Origin: Eriocheir sinensis
Taxonomy: Eukaryota; Arthropoda; Malacostraca; Decapoda; Varunidae
Length of the DNA stretch: 64,000 nt
Reading direction: 5' to 3'
Assembly: GCF_024679095.1 (NCBI RefSeq)
Contig: NW_026110571.1
Location: 23,501 to 87,500, forward strand
Below the pieces are notes generated by a model. It did no database searches. It was given only the letters and a program-made list of their open reading frames with translations, and was not told the origin of the DNA. Shown here piece by piece: positions 47,500 to 61,261 of this stretch. Position 1 is the stretch's first letter; each line of letters begins with the position of its first letter. The translations under genes and the position numbers were made by a program.

Positions 47500-47954
47500 C
47501 CAGGCCTCCTTGCTGACTAAAATGATGTAGCAAAACCTTCTCTAATTTGTCTCGAGTCTAAAAGGTTGATCAAAGCAAGCCGTGGCCAGACAAGGCACAT
47601 AATTAACCAAGATTGTCGTGGCTGACTTGTCCTCTAAGATGTAGTTCGGGGACTTGCTGCCTCGAGGAACTGTGGGGGAGCAAGATTTTTACGTGAACTG
47701 AAGACTGGGGGATATACAACACTAATTATTGGTGGAGAAAATTACCTAGAAATGTCATGGCAAGCTTGTTATGTTGTTGTATTAGCTACTGGCTGAAGGA
47801 ACTGTGGGAGAGCAAGATTTGTACGTGATTTATACGTGAACTAAACACTGGGGAGTATAGGTCACAAATGATGCAGTTAGAGAGTATAATGAAGTCAGGA
47901 GTAAAGGGGTAGCTTGTTAACTGATGAACCTACTGTGCTGTGACGAGATAAAGG
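47500..47954. other. No gene recognised
   Basis: Contains a short local repeat (GAACTGTGG.GAGCAAGATTT at about 47668 and 47798) with GTGAACT..ACTGGGG downstream in both. Confidence 0.45.
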
Positions 47955-48215
47955 AACATTTTTTTTTTTTTTAATTGCGTGTTCGCCTATAGCTCCCATG
48001 GGTTTTCTTCAGGGGCCTGTTGGTCGGCCCAAGCCCGCCATGGCGCAGGCTATTTCCATAGTGGCACCATTTATTCTTGGCTCATGCTGTCCCCCGGAAC
48101 TCATTCTTGATTCACTTGGACAGTTTTTTCTAGAGTCCGGGTTGATGGGTGGTTCAGGACAGCATGTGGGTAGTCTTAGGCCACTCGCCGGTGACTAAAA
48201 AATCCCAAGTGGTAG
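47955..48215. repeat. Dispersed repeat R60, copy 1
   Basis: Shares GGTCGGCCCA, GCGCAGGC, CTCATGCTGTCCCCCGGAAC, TCTAGAGTCCGGGTTGATGG and GACAGCATGTGGGTAG with copies at 60122-60390 and 60690-60868. It begins after a T-run, suggesting a SINE-like A-tailed element on the minus strand. No Pol III boxes were located. Confidence 0.78.
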
Positions 48216-48235
48216 CGTGGGGATTCGCTTAGCCT

Positions 48236-48880
48236 CAGACCTTACTATTATTTCCGACTGGGGCAAGAGGAGCCTGGTATCCTTCAACGCCTTAAAAACA
48301 CAGTTTCTCCACTTATCCACTCGACACAATCTTCCAAACACCTATCCCTATTCTTTGACAACACTCAGCTATCACCTTCTTCAACACTAAACATCCTCGG
48401 TCTATTCTTAACTCAAAATCTCAACTGGAAACTTCATATCTCATCTCTTACTAAATCAGCTTCCTCTAGGCTGGGCGTTCTATACCGTCTCCGCCAGTTT
48501 TTCTCCCCCGCACAGTTGCTATCCATTTACAGGGGCCTTGTCCGCTCTCGTATGGAGTATGCATCTCATATGTGGGGGGGCTCCACTCATACAGCTTTCC
48601 TTGACAGAGTGGAGTCAAAGGCTCTTCGTCTCATCAGTTCTCCTCCTCCTACTGATAGTCTTCTACCTCTCAAATTCCGCCGCCATATTGCCTCTCTTTC
48701 CATCTTCTATCGATATTTTCATGCTGACTGCTCTTCTGAACTTGCTAACTGCATGCCTCCCCCATCCCGCGGCCCCGCTGCACACGACTTTCTACTCATG
48801 CTCATCCCTATACTGTCGAAACTCCTTTGCAAAAGAGTATTTTTCTTTGCGCCCTTGAACTGTCTCCTAAGCTGTAAAAA
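48236..48880 (+). mobile_element. LINE C fragment, second copy
   Basis: Starts at the same sequence (ACCTTACTATTATTTCCGA) as the LINE C part of the 33.9 kb chimera and encodes LLSIYRGLVRSRMEYASHM, ALRLISSP and SIFYRYFHADCSSELANCM. Ends in a CCTTGAACTGTCTCC..poly(A) tail after an internal deletion of the C-terminus. Here no LINE D sequence precedes it. Confidence 0.84.
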
Positions 48881-48892
48881 AACAAAAAAACG

Positions 48893-48955
48893 CGTTGTCC
48901 AGCACGCGGTGAATGCTGGGCCCGCACGCTAACCACTCAGCCACCGCCTACCTTT
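48893..48955 (-). repeat. tRNA-like sequence
   Basis: On the minus strand TAGGCGGTGGCTGAGTGGTTAG resembles a tRNA 5' half with an A box, but no B box is present. Likely a truncated SINE head. Confidence 0.45.
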
Positions 48956-49087
48956 GTGAGAGTAATATAAGAAGGACTTGGGTTAGTTTACATAGAAGAG
49001 AATAGTGAGGAGGTAAGATTACTTCGAGAACTGTCTGGCTGGCTTGTTAGTGGATCTGCTATGCTCTGACTAGCTAACATTCTAAGG

Positions 49088-50012
49088 GTTAAGAACATAA
49101 GAACATAAGAACGCAGGAGTCTGCAAGAGGCCGGTAGGCCTGTACGAGGCAGCTCCTTAGACCCTAAGCTCCCGTGTATCTAACCCCACCTAATATCGCT
49201 GTCCATGAATTTATCTAGTCTATTTTTGAATGTGACAATTGTATTGGCACTCACCACATGACTGCTAAGCCTATTCCACTCATCCACCACCCTGTTAGTA
49301 AACCAATTTTTGCCTATGTCCCTGTTGAATCTGAATTTATCCAGTTTAAACCCGTTACTTCGTGTCCTACCCGGTTCTCTTACCAACAAAACCTTATGAA
49401 TGTCTCCCTTATTAAAGCCCTTCATCCATTTATAAACCTCGATCATGTCTCCACGCACCCTTCGCCTTTCTAGAGAATGCAAGTTTAACTGTTTGAGTCT
49501 TTCCTCGTATGGCAAGTTTCTCAACCCATGAATCATCTTAGTCATCCTCCTCTGCACCGATTCTAACATTTTGATATCCATTCTATAGTAGGGTGACCAG
49601 AACTGAACCGCATAGTCAAGATGAGGTCTAACTAATGCTAAATATAGTTTGAGGAAGACTTCGGGGCTTCTGTTGCTTACGCTCCTTGAAATAAATCCCA
49701 GTACCCTATTAGCTCGATTTCTAGCTTGAATGCATTGTGCCCTTGGACGGAGATCAGAGCTCACTAAGACCCCTAAATCCCTCTCGCACCCAGACCTACT
49801 TATGAGAGTGTCATTTAAGCAATAGTTATGTGAGGGGTTGTTCCTACCTACACTCAGAATACTGCACTTCCCTACATTGAACTCCATCTGCCATTTATCC
49901 GCCCAGTCATATAATCTGTTGAGTTCACCTTGGAGAATACTAGCGTCCTGATCCGACTCAATTACTCTACCGATCTTGGTATCATCTGCAAATTTACTAA
50001 CATCACTACTAC
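49088..50012 (-). mobile_element. LINE B: best CR1-like copy, with octamer tail
   Basis: The minus-strand frame is open from about 50012 (KFADDTKIGRVIESD) through EFNVGKCSILSVG, RPHLDYAVQFWSPYYRMDIK, LHSLERRRVRGDMIEVYKW, LVREPGRTRSNGF and FTNRVVDEWNRLSSHVVSA to DSDIRWG and a stop near 49177. The 3' UTR ends in GTTCTTAT octamers (49088-49110), the CR1-type tail. It is truncated just upstream of the FADD box, but the remaining 270-odd codons are uninterrupted, so this is the youngest LINE B copy here. Confidence 0.92.
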
Positions 50013-50046
50013 ATTAATACTACATTAACTACTACATTTAATTATA

Positions 50047-51143
50047 AAACACAACAATGGAGCAGGGAGTCTGGTTATTTGAGAGCAGTCTGATCATGGT
50101 TTTGTTATGCTGTGACTACTAGCTGCATAAGGGAAGAACACACAGCCAAGATATATGTATGTACGTTCTCCTGGCATGGCACCACAGTCCTGTCCCAGCC
50201 CCTAGCTGTAGAGGGACTTGGACCCCCGCCAGCGTGTGTGTGTTTGAAGTGAAAACTGAGCTTTACAACAAAGGGGAATGAAAGTACAGCACACAGCTTG
50301 TTTTAAGTGTCAAGTAGGTGTCAGAAGGCATGAGATGGCTTCCTTCAATCCTATCTTGAGCTGAACACTCAGGCAAAGATATATACTGAGTAAAACCTGA
50401 GGTATGTAAACAAAGGGGAAGGAAACACCAAGACCTTGTTTGTGTGGGAAGTAGGTGTTAGTATTGACTTCCCACAACATCAACTCCATCATAGAGGGAT
50501 TTATATGAAGTCATAACAACAAAAGGGAAAGAATATAAACCACACAGAGCTAGTGTTAAGAGTCCTGTGTACTGTTGTGCTGAGGAAGTATCAGCTGCAT
50601 GAGCTCCCTCCCTTCCGTTAAAACATTCAAGCAGAACACACAGGCATGGATTGCTTCTCTGCATCAGGGGCTTCAGAATGCACTCAGTAACCTCATACCT
50701 AGCCAGTGACCTCAGAGCTGTGGTATGAAGGCAGTGAGCAGCATCTGTGTGTGATTTGGTATCGTCTGGCTCAGCTTAACGTGCGGGTGTGGGGGGGTTC
50801 AGCGTAGGGGTCCCCTTGTACGGCATTGCCGCGTGTCTCCTAGCCATCGATGTAGAAATTTTATAATATAAGTAAAACCGTGGTAAATATGATCAGCAAA
50901 TATGCATACATATTTAATCTTAGTATTATAACATATGAAAGAACAGTTAACTTATTATGGATAAGATATTGATAAGCATACAAAGAAATGTGGCATACAT
51001 TTTTTACAGTGTTGCAAAAAAAAAATGCTATACTTGTTATTTAGTTTCCCTTACGTTTTGGGATGTGTAAGTAGTTTCACAATTATATTTAGATTATATC
51101 GTGAAGGAATGTACGTTAATAAGCTGACCTAAGTAAGAACAAA
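50047..51143. other. No gene recognised
   Basis: AT-balanced DNA with short open frames only. It forms the left flank of the Ty3/Gypsy insertion. Confidence 0.5.
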
Positions 51144-51147
51144 ATAC

Positions 51148-51550
51148 TGTTATACCGGACGTGTTACTTGGGTTCCGCGTCGCCGTCAGGAGACTCCGTG
51201 GGAGGGAGATATGTAAACACCTTGCAGAGCTTCTGTAGTTTAATATTCTTCCTTAGTAGTACACTTCACTCTGACGCTTCACTGACCACTAGCTTACTAT
51301 GACTGGAACTGTCTCCTCTCGCCCTCTTCTCCTATATATATCCAGAACAGTACAGTCTAGAATGTTACAGTATATTTTAGATCATACAAGAACATGTAGC
51401 AGATATATGTGCGAGTTGGCAACACTTCCCGCCTGGCGTCTGGCCGCGCCCCGCGGGGCGCAGACGAGGCATTGCTCACCACCCCCCTGCTCGCTCCTCC
51501 CGGAGCCTTCTAGGGGCCCATATACGCCGGGGGAAGCTTCCAGCACAACA
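51148..51550 (-). repeat. 3' LTR (403 bp)
   Basis: In element orientation starts TGTTGTGCTGG and ends GGTATAACA. It carries a 62-bp segment missing from the 5' LTR, lying between two AGCTT repeats; a TATATATA run occurs inside. Otherwise the LTRs are highly similar. Confidence 0.96.
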
Positions 51551-51575
51551 CTATCCCCCCTCTTAATTGTGATCG
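51551..51575 (-). other. Polypurine tract
   Basis: Immediately upstream of the 3' LTR in element orientation: AAGAGGGGGGATAG. Expected priming site for plus-strand DNA. Confidence 0.85.
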
Positions 51576-51810
51576 TCCCGATCACACACTTAACTATCTA
51601 CAAACATAAGAGAATTAGTCAAAAAACATAATAATCGTCGTATCGCTGTGGACGCCTGCGTTGTCTCTGTCTTCTGTTCGGTTCTTCCTGCGCGTCTGTC
51701 TCCTGGTACGCCTCGTCGTCGTCCGCATCTTGGGGTGTCCCTGGAAAATCTGCCGAAGCCGGGAGGTTATCTCCCTCGGCTGAAAGGTCCATGTCGTCGT
51801 CGGTCTCCTC

Positions 51811-54800
51811 TCAGTCCTGGACGTCCTTTGCGTTTTCGTCGGCTGCTGGTTGTCTGTAGTTGTTCCAGGTGTAGTTTCCCGGACCGTGGTACCTCCATAG
51901 CCGGTTGACGTGGTCAACTTTCGGCTTGGTCCTTTCCGTTCTCCGGATTCGGTAAGTCACGTCGGAGAGGCGTTCTAGCACAGTATAAGGGCCTTCCCAG
52001 GGGCTTTGTAACTTCGGAGACTTCCTCTCCGGGTTGTAAAGCCAGACTTGGTCTCCTTCCTTGAAACTTGTAACCGCGCTTCATGGCCTCCCCGGAGAAC
52101 TTCAAGGCACCACGGACTTGATGGTGCACCTCTTCCAGCCGTTCCTCTAGTTGACGGGCAAGACTGGAGGCGTCCCTTGGAAGGCTTTCCCCAGGAGGCC
52201 TTCCTGTCAGTAGGTCTACCGGCAATCGCAGCTCACGTCCAAATATCAGCTTTGCCGGTGAATACCCCGTAGTCTCGTGGGCGGCAGATCTGTAGGCCAT
52301 GAGGAGCGCAGGCAGCTTCTGATCCCATGAAGACTGATCAATGTTGCCCTGCTTGGCCAACTCCTGGCCCAACGTCCAATTAAACCTCTCCACCATTCCA
52401 TCTGACTGTGGGTGCAGAGGGGTGGTCCGGGTCTTCTTGGTACCCAGGAACTTGCAGCACTCAGCCAGGACTGTTGACTCAAAATTCCTTCCCTGGTCGG
52501 AATGGAGCTCGTTAGGCACACCGAAGCGACAGAAGAACTCCTCCACCAATACCTTAGCGATGGTAGTGGCTTCCTGGTCAGGGATGGCGTAGGCTTCCGG
52601 CCACTTGGTGAAGTAATCCATTGTGACACAGATGTACCTATTTCCGTTCGTCGTCAGAGGCAAGGGTCCTGCTATATCCACTGCCACCCATTCCATGGGG
52701 GTTCCAACCTGGTATAGTTGCAATGGGGCACGGTGACGCTTCTTGGGGCCCTTCTTTGCACAGCACACCTCACACGCATGACACCATTCATCCACGTCCT
52801 TCCTCATGCCAACGCAGTAGAACCTTTGGCGCAGGCGATTCAGTGTCTTCTTTACCCCAAGGTGTCCGCTGGTGATGCTGTCGTGCATTTCTTTCAAGAC
52901 ACCTTCCAGGGACTTCATAGGTAGCACCGTGGACCAGTAGTGGTCAAGACCATCATGAGAGACCCAGCGTCGCTGCAACACCCCGTTGTCCATCCGAGGA
53001 GTGTCCCACTGAGTCCAGTAATTCTTGGTGGTAGGGCTTTCTCTCGAGATTACTTCCCACCCAGGTCGCGTTGACGATTGACTCAGCCACTCCATAATTG
53101 GTCTCAGATCTCGGTCCTCCTGCTGCAGTTTTCCCAAGTCTTCCCATGGCACTTCCGCTGCCTGTTCCACTGTAGTGCGGCGGCACATATTCTGGACGCT
53201 TTCCCTCTGGAGGCAATGTTGACACTCAGGTAGGCAGGGGCGCCGGCTCAAGCTGTCCGCGTTACCGTGTGTTAGCCCAGATCGGTGAACAATAGTGTAG
53301 TGATGCTGCTCTAGTTTACCTATCCAGCGAGCAAGCTGGCCCTCAGGGTTTTTCAGTGACTTCAACCACCGCAATGCAGCGTGATCCGTGCGGATGGTGA
53401 AAGTTGCACCGTACAGGTAAGCATGGAAAAAGTCAAGGCTCTTGACTATTGCCAGGAGTTCTTTCCTGGTCAGGCAATAGTTTTTCTCGGCTGGGGTGAG
53501 CTTCTTGCTGAAGTAGGCCACAACCCGTTCCATGTCGGCACATGCCTAGGACAGCACTCCACCAATCCCCTCATCACTGGCATCACAATCCAGTATAAAA
53601 GGCTTAGAGGGGTCTGGGTAAGTGAGTACGGGCGAGCTGATGAGTGCCTCCTTGAGCTTCTCAAAGGCAACCTGAGTTTCCGCTGTTCACTCAAACTTGC
53701 CCCCCCTCTTCGTCAGGAGGTGCAGTGGTGCAGCAATCGTAGCGAAGCCTTTTACAAACCTGCGGTAGTATGAGCACAACCCGAGGAAGCTCCGCAGCTC
53801 CTTCACGTTGGTGGGTGTCGGCCAGTCCCTTACCGCAGCCACCTTCTCAGGATCAGTGCGTACTCCAGGCTCGCTCACGATGTGTCCCAAGTATTGGACC
53901 TCCTTTTGGAATAGGCAGCATTTCTTCGGGCTGAGCTTAAGGTGTGCAGCTCTAAACCGGGCGAAAACCTCTGATAGCCTTTCCCTCTCCTGCTTGAAGG
54001 TCTTGCCAAAGACAATCACGTCGTCGAGGTAGATGAGTGCCGTCTTCCAGTGAAGTCCCTCCAGCACCCTCTCCATCAGCCGCTCGAACGTGGCCGGCGC
54101 GTTGCAGATGCCAAAGGGCATAACCTTAAACTGCCACAGGCCTTGACCGTAGGAGAAGGCTGTTTTCTCTTTGTCCTGCTCCGCCATTTTGACTTGGTGA
54201 TACCCAAACTTCATATGCAGTGTTGAAAACCACTTGGAGCCAACCAAAGCGTCGAGCGTTTCGTCGATCCGTGGGAGTGGGTATGAATCCTTGATGGTGA
54301 GATCGTTGAGGGCTCGGTAGTCCACGCAGCACCTGAGGGAACCGTCCTTTTTCCTGACGAGCACTGCAGCAAACGCCCACGGGCTGCTGGACCGCTCGAT
54401 TAACCCCTGTTGCCGGAGATCATCCATTACCTCATCCATCTCTTTGCGACTGGCTGATACCATCCTTCGAGGAGCTTGCTTCACTGGGCGGTGGCTACCT
54501 GTGTCGATGTGGTGCTTTACCAGGTCCGTACACCCCAAGTCCAGGTCTCCTGTGGAAAACACATCTACATTCCTCACGAGAAGCTCCCTGAGCTGTTCCA
54601 CTTGGTGCTCCTCTAGACACTTGGAGCTCCTGTCAAACAGGTCGCGCAGGTAGTCGGGCAGCTCCTCCTGGGGCTTCGTCAGGGTTCTCCTGCAGACACA
54701 GGTTCTCGGTTACTGGTCAATCTCTTGGCACAACCCCAGAATGGTCCCTTGCTCTCTTTTCTTTGGGCTGAAGGAGACATTGGCCACGACGACAGGCACT

Positions 54801-55358
54801 TCCGCTGCAGCAGGGTCTACCAAAGTACTGCCTACACTCAGGAATAATAGTGGTGAGCTTGACCGTCACTGGCAGGTCTTCCTTGTTCACAGTCGTCAGT
54901 GCCACCCTCCTTCCTCCTACAGTGAGCTGCTTAACGCGGAATTCCAGCTCGCACCTGTGGGAGACAAGATAATCCATACCTAGGATGCAAGGGTCGTCCA
55001 TGTCAGCCGCGTAGACAGAGAGGAAGTCTTCCTTTCCTCCGAGCTCAAACTTCACGTCCACTGGGCCTCTGAGCTCTGCGTAGTGTCCTGTGACTCCGCA
55101 GAGTCGATGCGGCGTCTTAGGAAGCCGACGATGACTCACCACGTCAGGCCGCACCAATGTGCGTTCCGAGCCTGTGTCGACGACCACAGGCCACAACACT
55201 CCGTCAGCCTTGCCCTCCACTTGGCAGCTTGTCATGGTGGTTCTCCTGCACACTGATATCCTCGGGACATGTACAGGACAGACTGGTCGTTGCCCCCGTG
55301 AACCAGTCCTTAGTTTCCCGAGTGGTGGTCCCTCGTTGGGGGCACATTTTTCCGACAC
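51811..55358 (-). pseudogene. Gypsy pol: protease, RT, RNase H and integrase (broken)
   Basis: Protease has VVDTGSERTLV and CILGMDYL. RT has WAFAAVLVRKKDGSLRCCVD, MPFGICNAPATF and LIYLDDVIVF. RNase H has FILDCDASDEG and TDHAALRWL. Integrase has an H2C2 finger (HDSITSGHLG...CHACEVC) and a D,D,E core (VAVDIAG, LHSDQGRNF, MVERFN). A GPY/F-like module (PWEGPYTV) lies at the C-terminus. Pol is in the -1 frame relative to gag. Damage: a frameshift near 54835 and a TAA near 54713 between protease and RT; TGA near 53686 (Trp position) and TAG near 53547 (Gln position) in RNase H; a frameshift near 52060 before GPY/F; and His replacing the first RT catalytic Asp (STLHMKFGYHQ). Confidence 0.92.
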
Positions 55359-57140
55359 TCATTATTCCAGTGCCCCTTTTCTCCACAGGTCCATCATTTG
55401 GGTCCTTCCCTGGGTTTTTTCCTAGAGCCACCTTCATATTCGTTCTTCCTCTTATAGCATTCGTTCTCCTTGTGCCCAACCTTCTCGCAGAACCAGCACG
55501 TTCCTTGGAACCTGTCTTTGTCGCTGACAGCGCCCTTTCGTGCCCTAAAGCCAGAAGTCGAGTCGTCCCTGAAGCTTGACAAGCTAGACCTCACAAAGGA
55601 CTCAAACTCCATGGCACGTGCCAGAGCTTCCTGCATTGATGTTGGCTTAGCTTGGTTCACGTGTATCTTCAGCTGAGGGCTGTTCAGGGCATCGATGAAT
55701 TGATCACGCAGCATAACCGTCAGCAGGTCAGGGGTGGCACCTGGGTATGCCTTGTGCGCCATGCTCTCAAGGTCCTGAGCGAGTTCCTGAAGAGACTCGC
55801 CGCGCCTCCTGTTGCGGGTTCTGAACCTAACCCTGAAGAGCTCGTTCTGATGTTTGGTCCCATATCGTTGCTCCAGCGCCTGTGCCAGCCCGCTGTAGCT
55901 GCCCTTTGTCGCATTGTCGAGCTGGGCAAGGACCTCCAGCGCCGCCCCTTTCAGGGTAGTGGCCAGCTGTACCGCGCACTCTTGGTTATCCCATCCGTTC
56001 CGAGCTGCCAACAGCTCAAAATGAGCGCGGTAAGCCTCCCAGGAGACCTTGCCATCAAACTCCTGAGGCTTCTTTCTAACAGGCGAACCCAGCAGACTCA
56101 TGGGGCTGGCGGAACTTCTTGCGGGGATAACTCAGGCGAAACAGGGCTCAGACTACCCCGGACTTGCGTAGGAGAAGCATCTTGGGTACAACTAGCCCCT
56201 GCAGGCACTAGCTGTCCGTTTCCAGCCAAGTAGTCTTCAAGGGCCTTCACTCTGTCACTTACTTCTAATATTTCTTTGTGTGTCGTCTCCCGTACCACCT
56301 CCATCTCTTGTTGATGATTTGTGTGTTCTTTCTCCACTTCTATCAGGCGTTGTCCCAAGTTCGTGGTCACATCAGTCATTTCTCTTCGCACTGACTCACT
56401 TCCATCTTGTAATGCTTTTAGCTGTAGCTGTAATCCTGTGAAGCGATCTTCTAGCTGTTCTTTGAGTTCTTGGAGTGTTCCTTCTTGTTGTTGCTGTGTT
56501 CTTTCTTGTTGTTCTTTGAGTTCCTGGAGTGTTCCTTCTTGTTGTTGCTGTGCTCTTTCTTGTAGTTCTTTGAGTTCCTGGAGTGTTCCTCCTTGTTGTT
56601 GCTGTGCTCTTTCTTGTTGTTCTTTGAGTTCCTGGAGTGTTCCTTCTTGTTGTTGCTGTGCTCTTTCTTGTAGTTCTTTGAGTTCCTGGAGTGTTCCTTC
56701 TTGTTGTTGCTGTGCTCTTTCTTGTTGTTCTTTGAGTTATTGGTGTGCTCTCTCTTGTTGTTCTTTGAGTTCTTGGAGTGTTCTTTCTTGTTGCTGCTGT
56801 GCTCTTTCTTGTTGTTCTTTGAGTTCTTGGTGTGCTCTTTCTTGTTGTTCTTTGAGTTCTTGGAGTGTTCTTTCTTGTTGCTGCTGTGCTCTTTCTTGTT
56901 GTTCTTTGAGTTCTTGGTGTGCTCTTTCTTGTTGTTCTTTGAGTTCTTGGTGTGCTCTTTCTTGTTGTTCTTTGAGTTCTTGGAGTGTTTTTCTTGTTGT
57001 TGCTGTGCTCTTTCTTGTTGTTGCTGTGCTCTTTCTTGTTGTTGCTGTGCTCTTTCTTGTTTCTCCCCCTGTAGTCTCAAAGCTTCCAAGAGTTCAGTCA
57101 ACACGTCGTCCCTCTGGGCACCTTGGGAACGAGTCTCCAT
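55340..57140 (-). pseudogene. Gypsy gag with expanded coiled-coil repeats (broken)
   Basis: The start ATG is at 57140 (METRSQGAQRDD). An N-terminal region rich in Gln/Glu is encoded by a variable tandem repeat with 54-bp (18-codon) units at 56440-57060, predicted coiled coil. A second coiled segment, a capsid-like region (WEAYRAHFELLA, ALEQRYG, RVRFRTRNRR) and a CCHC zinc knuckle (CWFCEKVGHKENEC) follow. A second knuckle (WTCGEKGHWNNEC) follows in frame, but the codon at its first Cys is TGA (near 55394). One-base deletions shift the frame near 56988 (inside the repeat) and 56101. Confidence 0.88.
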
Positions 57141-57162
57141 GGCGAAAAAAAACAAATGCCTA

Positions 57163-57176
57163 CACTCCTGACACCA
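57163..57176 (-). other. Primer-binding site, tRNA-Leu type
   Basis: One base inside the 5' LTR, TGGTGTCAGGAGTG in element orientation. It is complementary to CACTCCTGACA plus CCA, which I recall as the 3' end of a metazoan tRNA-Leu (CAG). The assignment is from memory. Confidence 0.75.
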
Positions 57177-57177
57177 G

Positions 57178-57518
57178 TGTTATACCGGACGTGTTACTTG
57201 GGTTCCGCGTCGCCGTCAGGAGACTCCGTGGGAGGGAGATATGTAAACACCTTGCACAGCTTATTATGACTGGGACTGTCTCCTCTCGCCCTCTTCTCCA
57301 ATATATATCCAGAACAGTACAGTCTATAATATTACAGTATATTTTAGATCATACAAGAACATGTAGCAAAAAATATGTGCGAGTTGGCAACACTTCCCGC
57401 CTGGCGTCTGGCCGCGCCCCGAGGGGCGCGGACGAGGCTTTGCTCCCCGCTCCCCTGCTCGTTCCTCCCGGAGCCTTCTAGAGGCCCATAGACGCCGGGG
57501 GAAGCTTCCAGCACAACA
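57178..57518 (-). repeat. 5' LTR (341 bp, internally deleted)
   Basis: Same termini as the 3' LTR. A 62-bp deletion relative to the 3' LTR is flanked by AGCTT repeats, consistent with replication slippage or recombination after insertion. Confidence 0.95.
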
Positions 57519-57547
57519 ATACATATAAATCCTTGTGTAGGTAATGC

Positions 57548-59864
<2,317 letters not shown>

Positions 59865-60121
59865 CACCTGGCATCTTACAACTGCACTTTAAGATGAGTC
59901 TTATTATAGTGTTGCTAAGATGAACCATATGTTAGAAGCTGTGTGGGTTAGTGAGATCATGAATGTCTTTAGTGTTGTCAGAAAACCTTCAGAGGGAGGG
60001 AGGAATACCAGGTAATCTTACTCCAGACTTTCATTTAGGTGTTTTGTGGCCGTGAAAAGCTGTGTGGGGAAATGAGATCATGAATTAGTTTGGTTTAGTT
60101 ATAAATACCTTCAGGGGAAGA

Positions 60122-60390
60122 TTTTTTTTTTTTTCTCGTCGCTGCCTATTGCGCCGGTAGCCATCTTCCCGGTGGGCCTGATGGTCGGCCCAAGGCTTCT
60201 TCCCGGTGGGGTCTGATGACCGGCCCAGCCCGTTCTGGCGCAGGCGAGTGTTTTATAGTGGCGCCATCTTGCATTGGCTCATGCTACCCCCCGGAACTCG
60301 TTCTTGATTCGCTTGGACGGCTTCCTCTAGAGTCCGGGTTGATGGGTGGTCTTCAGGACAGCATGTGGGTAGTTTTAAGCAATGTTAAAC
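60122..60390. repeat. Dispersed repeat R60, copy 2
   Basis: Starts at a T-run and contains GCCTATTGCGCCGG, GGTCGGCCCAAGGC, GGCGCAGGCGAGTG, TAGTGGCGCCATCTTGCATT, CTAGAGTCCGGGTTGATGGG and GACAGCATGTGGGTAG. A partial internal duplication of the TCTTCCCGGTGGG block is present. Confidence 0.8.
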
Positions 60391-60689
60391 TTCTTCCAAA
60401 CTCATTTAGGTGTCTTGTGGCCGTGAAGAGCAGTGTGGGGAATGAGATAAGTGCCTTTTTTTTTTTTTACAGCTAAGGAAATAGCTTTGTAATACCTTTT
60501 GGGGAATGAAAATAATGCAGTGATAACTTTATTCCACTCCTGCATTTAGGTGAAGCTGTGAGGGAAGCTGTGATCATTGCAAGGTTCATTCGAGTGTGTG
60601 TCTGTGAAGTGGCGGGACCCTTACACTGTAATTGGGGGCAGGGCGTGGCGGGTGTGTCCGGGGCGTGGCGGGGCTGGAGTTTATTTATT

Positions 60690-60868
60690 TTTATTTTTTT
60701 TATTTTTTTTACGTTGTTGCCTATTGCGCCGGAAGGCATCTTCCCGGTGGGGCCTGATGGTCGGCCCAAGGCTTCTTCCAGGTGGGGCCTGATGGTCGGC
60801 CCAGCCCGTTCTAGCGCAGGCGAGTGTTTATAGTGGCGCCATCTTGCATTGGATCATGCTGCCCCCCG
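60690..60868. repeat. Dispersed repeat R60, copy 3 (truncated)
   Basis: Same head as copy 2 after a T-rich run, ending abruptly after GCCCCCCGGA, where copies 1 and 2 continue with ACTCGTTCTTGA or a close variant. The truncation point coincides with the perfect hairpin at 60869-60901. Confidence 0.8.
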
Positions 60869-60901
60869 GAAGAGTGATGCCCCTGCGGGGCATCACTCTT
60901 C
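60869..60901. repeat. Perfect 15-bp hairpin with 3-bp loop
   Basis: Arm GAAGAGTGATGCCCC, loop TGC, arm GGGGCATCACTCTTC, with no mismatch. It sits at the break of the R60 repeat. Confidence 0.9.
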
Positions 60902-61077
60902 ATGGAGGAGGTTGGGGACTTTTATGAGGTTGGAGATCTGGATGTAGGACTCCCGACACGCTGGCGGGTGGGGGTCCGGGGCTCCTTTTTTTGGGGGGGG
61001 GCTAGCAGGCAAGGTGATCCATCCTGCCGGGGGACTTGGGAGGGGTAGCTCGGGGCGGACTGTCAGGAGTGGAGGAA

Positions 61078-61260
61078 AGGATAGGAAAGGAAGGGAAGGG
61101 ACAGGAAAGGAAAGGGAAAGGAAGGAAAGGAAAGGAAATGAAAGTAAAGGAAAGGAAAGGAAGTTAAAAGAAAGGAAGATAAAGGAAAGGAAAGGAAAGG
61201 AAAGGAAAGGAAAGGAGGAGAAGGGAAGGAAAGGGAAGGGAAGGGAAAGGAAAGGAAAGT
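61078..61260. repeat. GGAAA purine array
   Basis: Imperfect GGAAA/GGGAA pentamers, followed by ~260 bp of unique sequence and a second such array at 61521-61710. Confidence 0.9.
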
Positions 61261-61261
61261 G

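Larger units (their letters stand above)
51144..57522 (-). mobile_element. Ty3/Gypsy LTR retrotransposon with 4-bp target duplication (mutated)
   Basis: Full-length layout on the minus strand: 5' LTR (57178-57518), primer-binding site, gag, protease, RT, RNase H and integrase, polypurine tract, 3' LTR (51148-51550). ATAC flanks both ends (51144-51147 and 57519-57522), a 4-bp duplication as expected for this group. No envelope gene is seen. Gag and pol carry several frameshifts and nonsense codons, so it is inactive as assembled. Confidence 0.95.
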
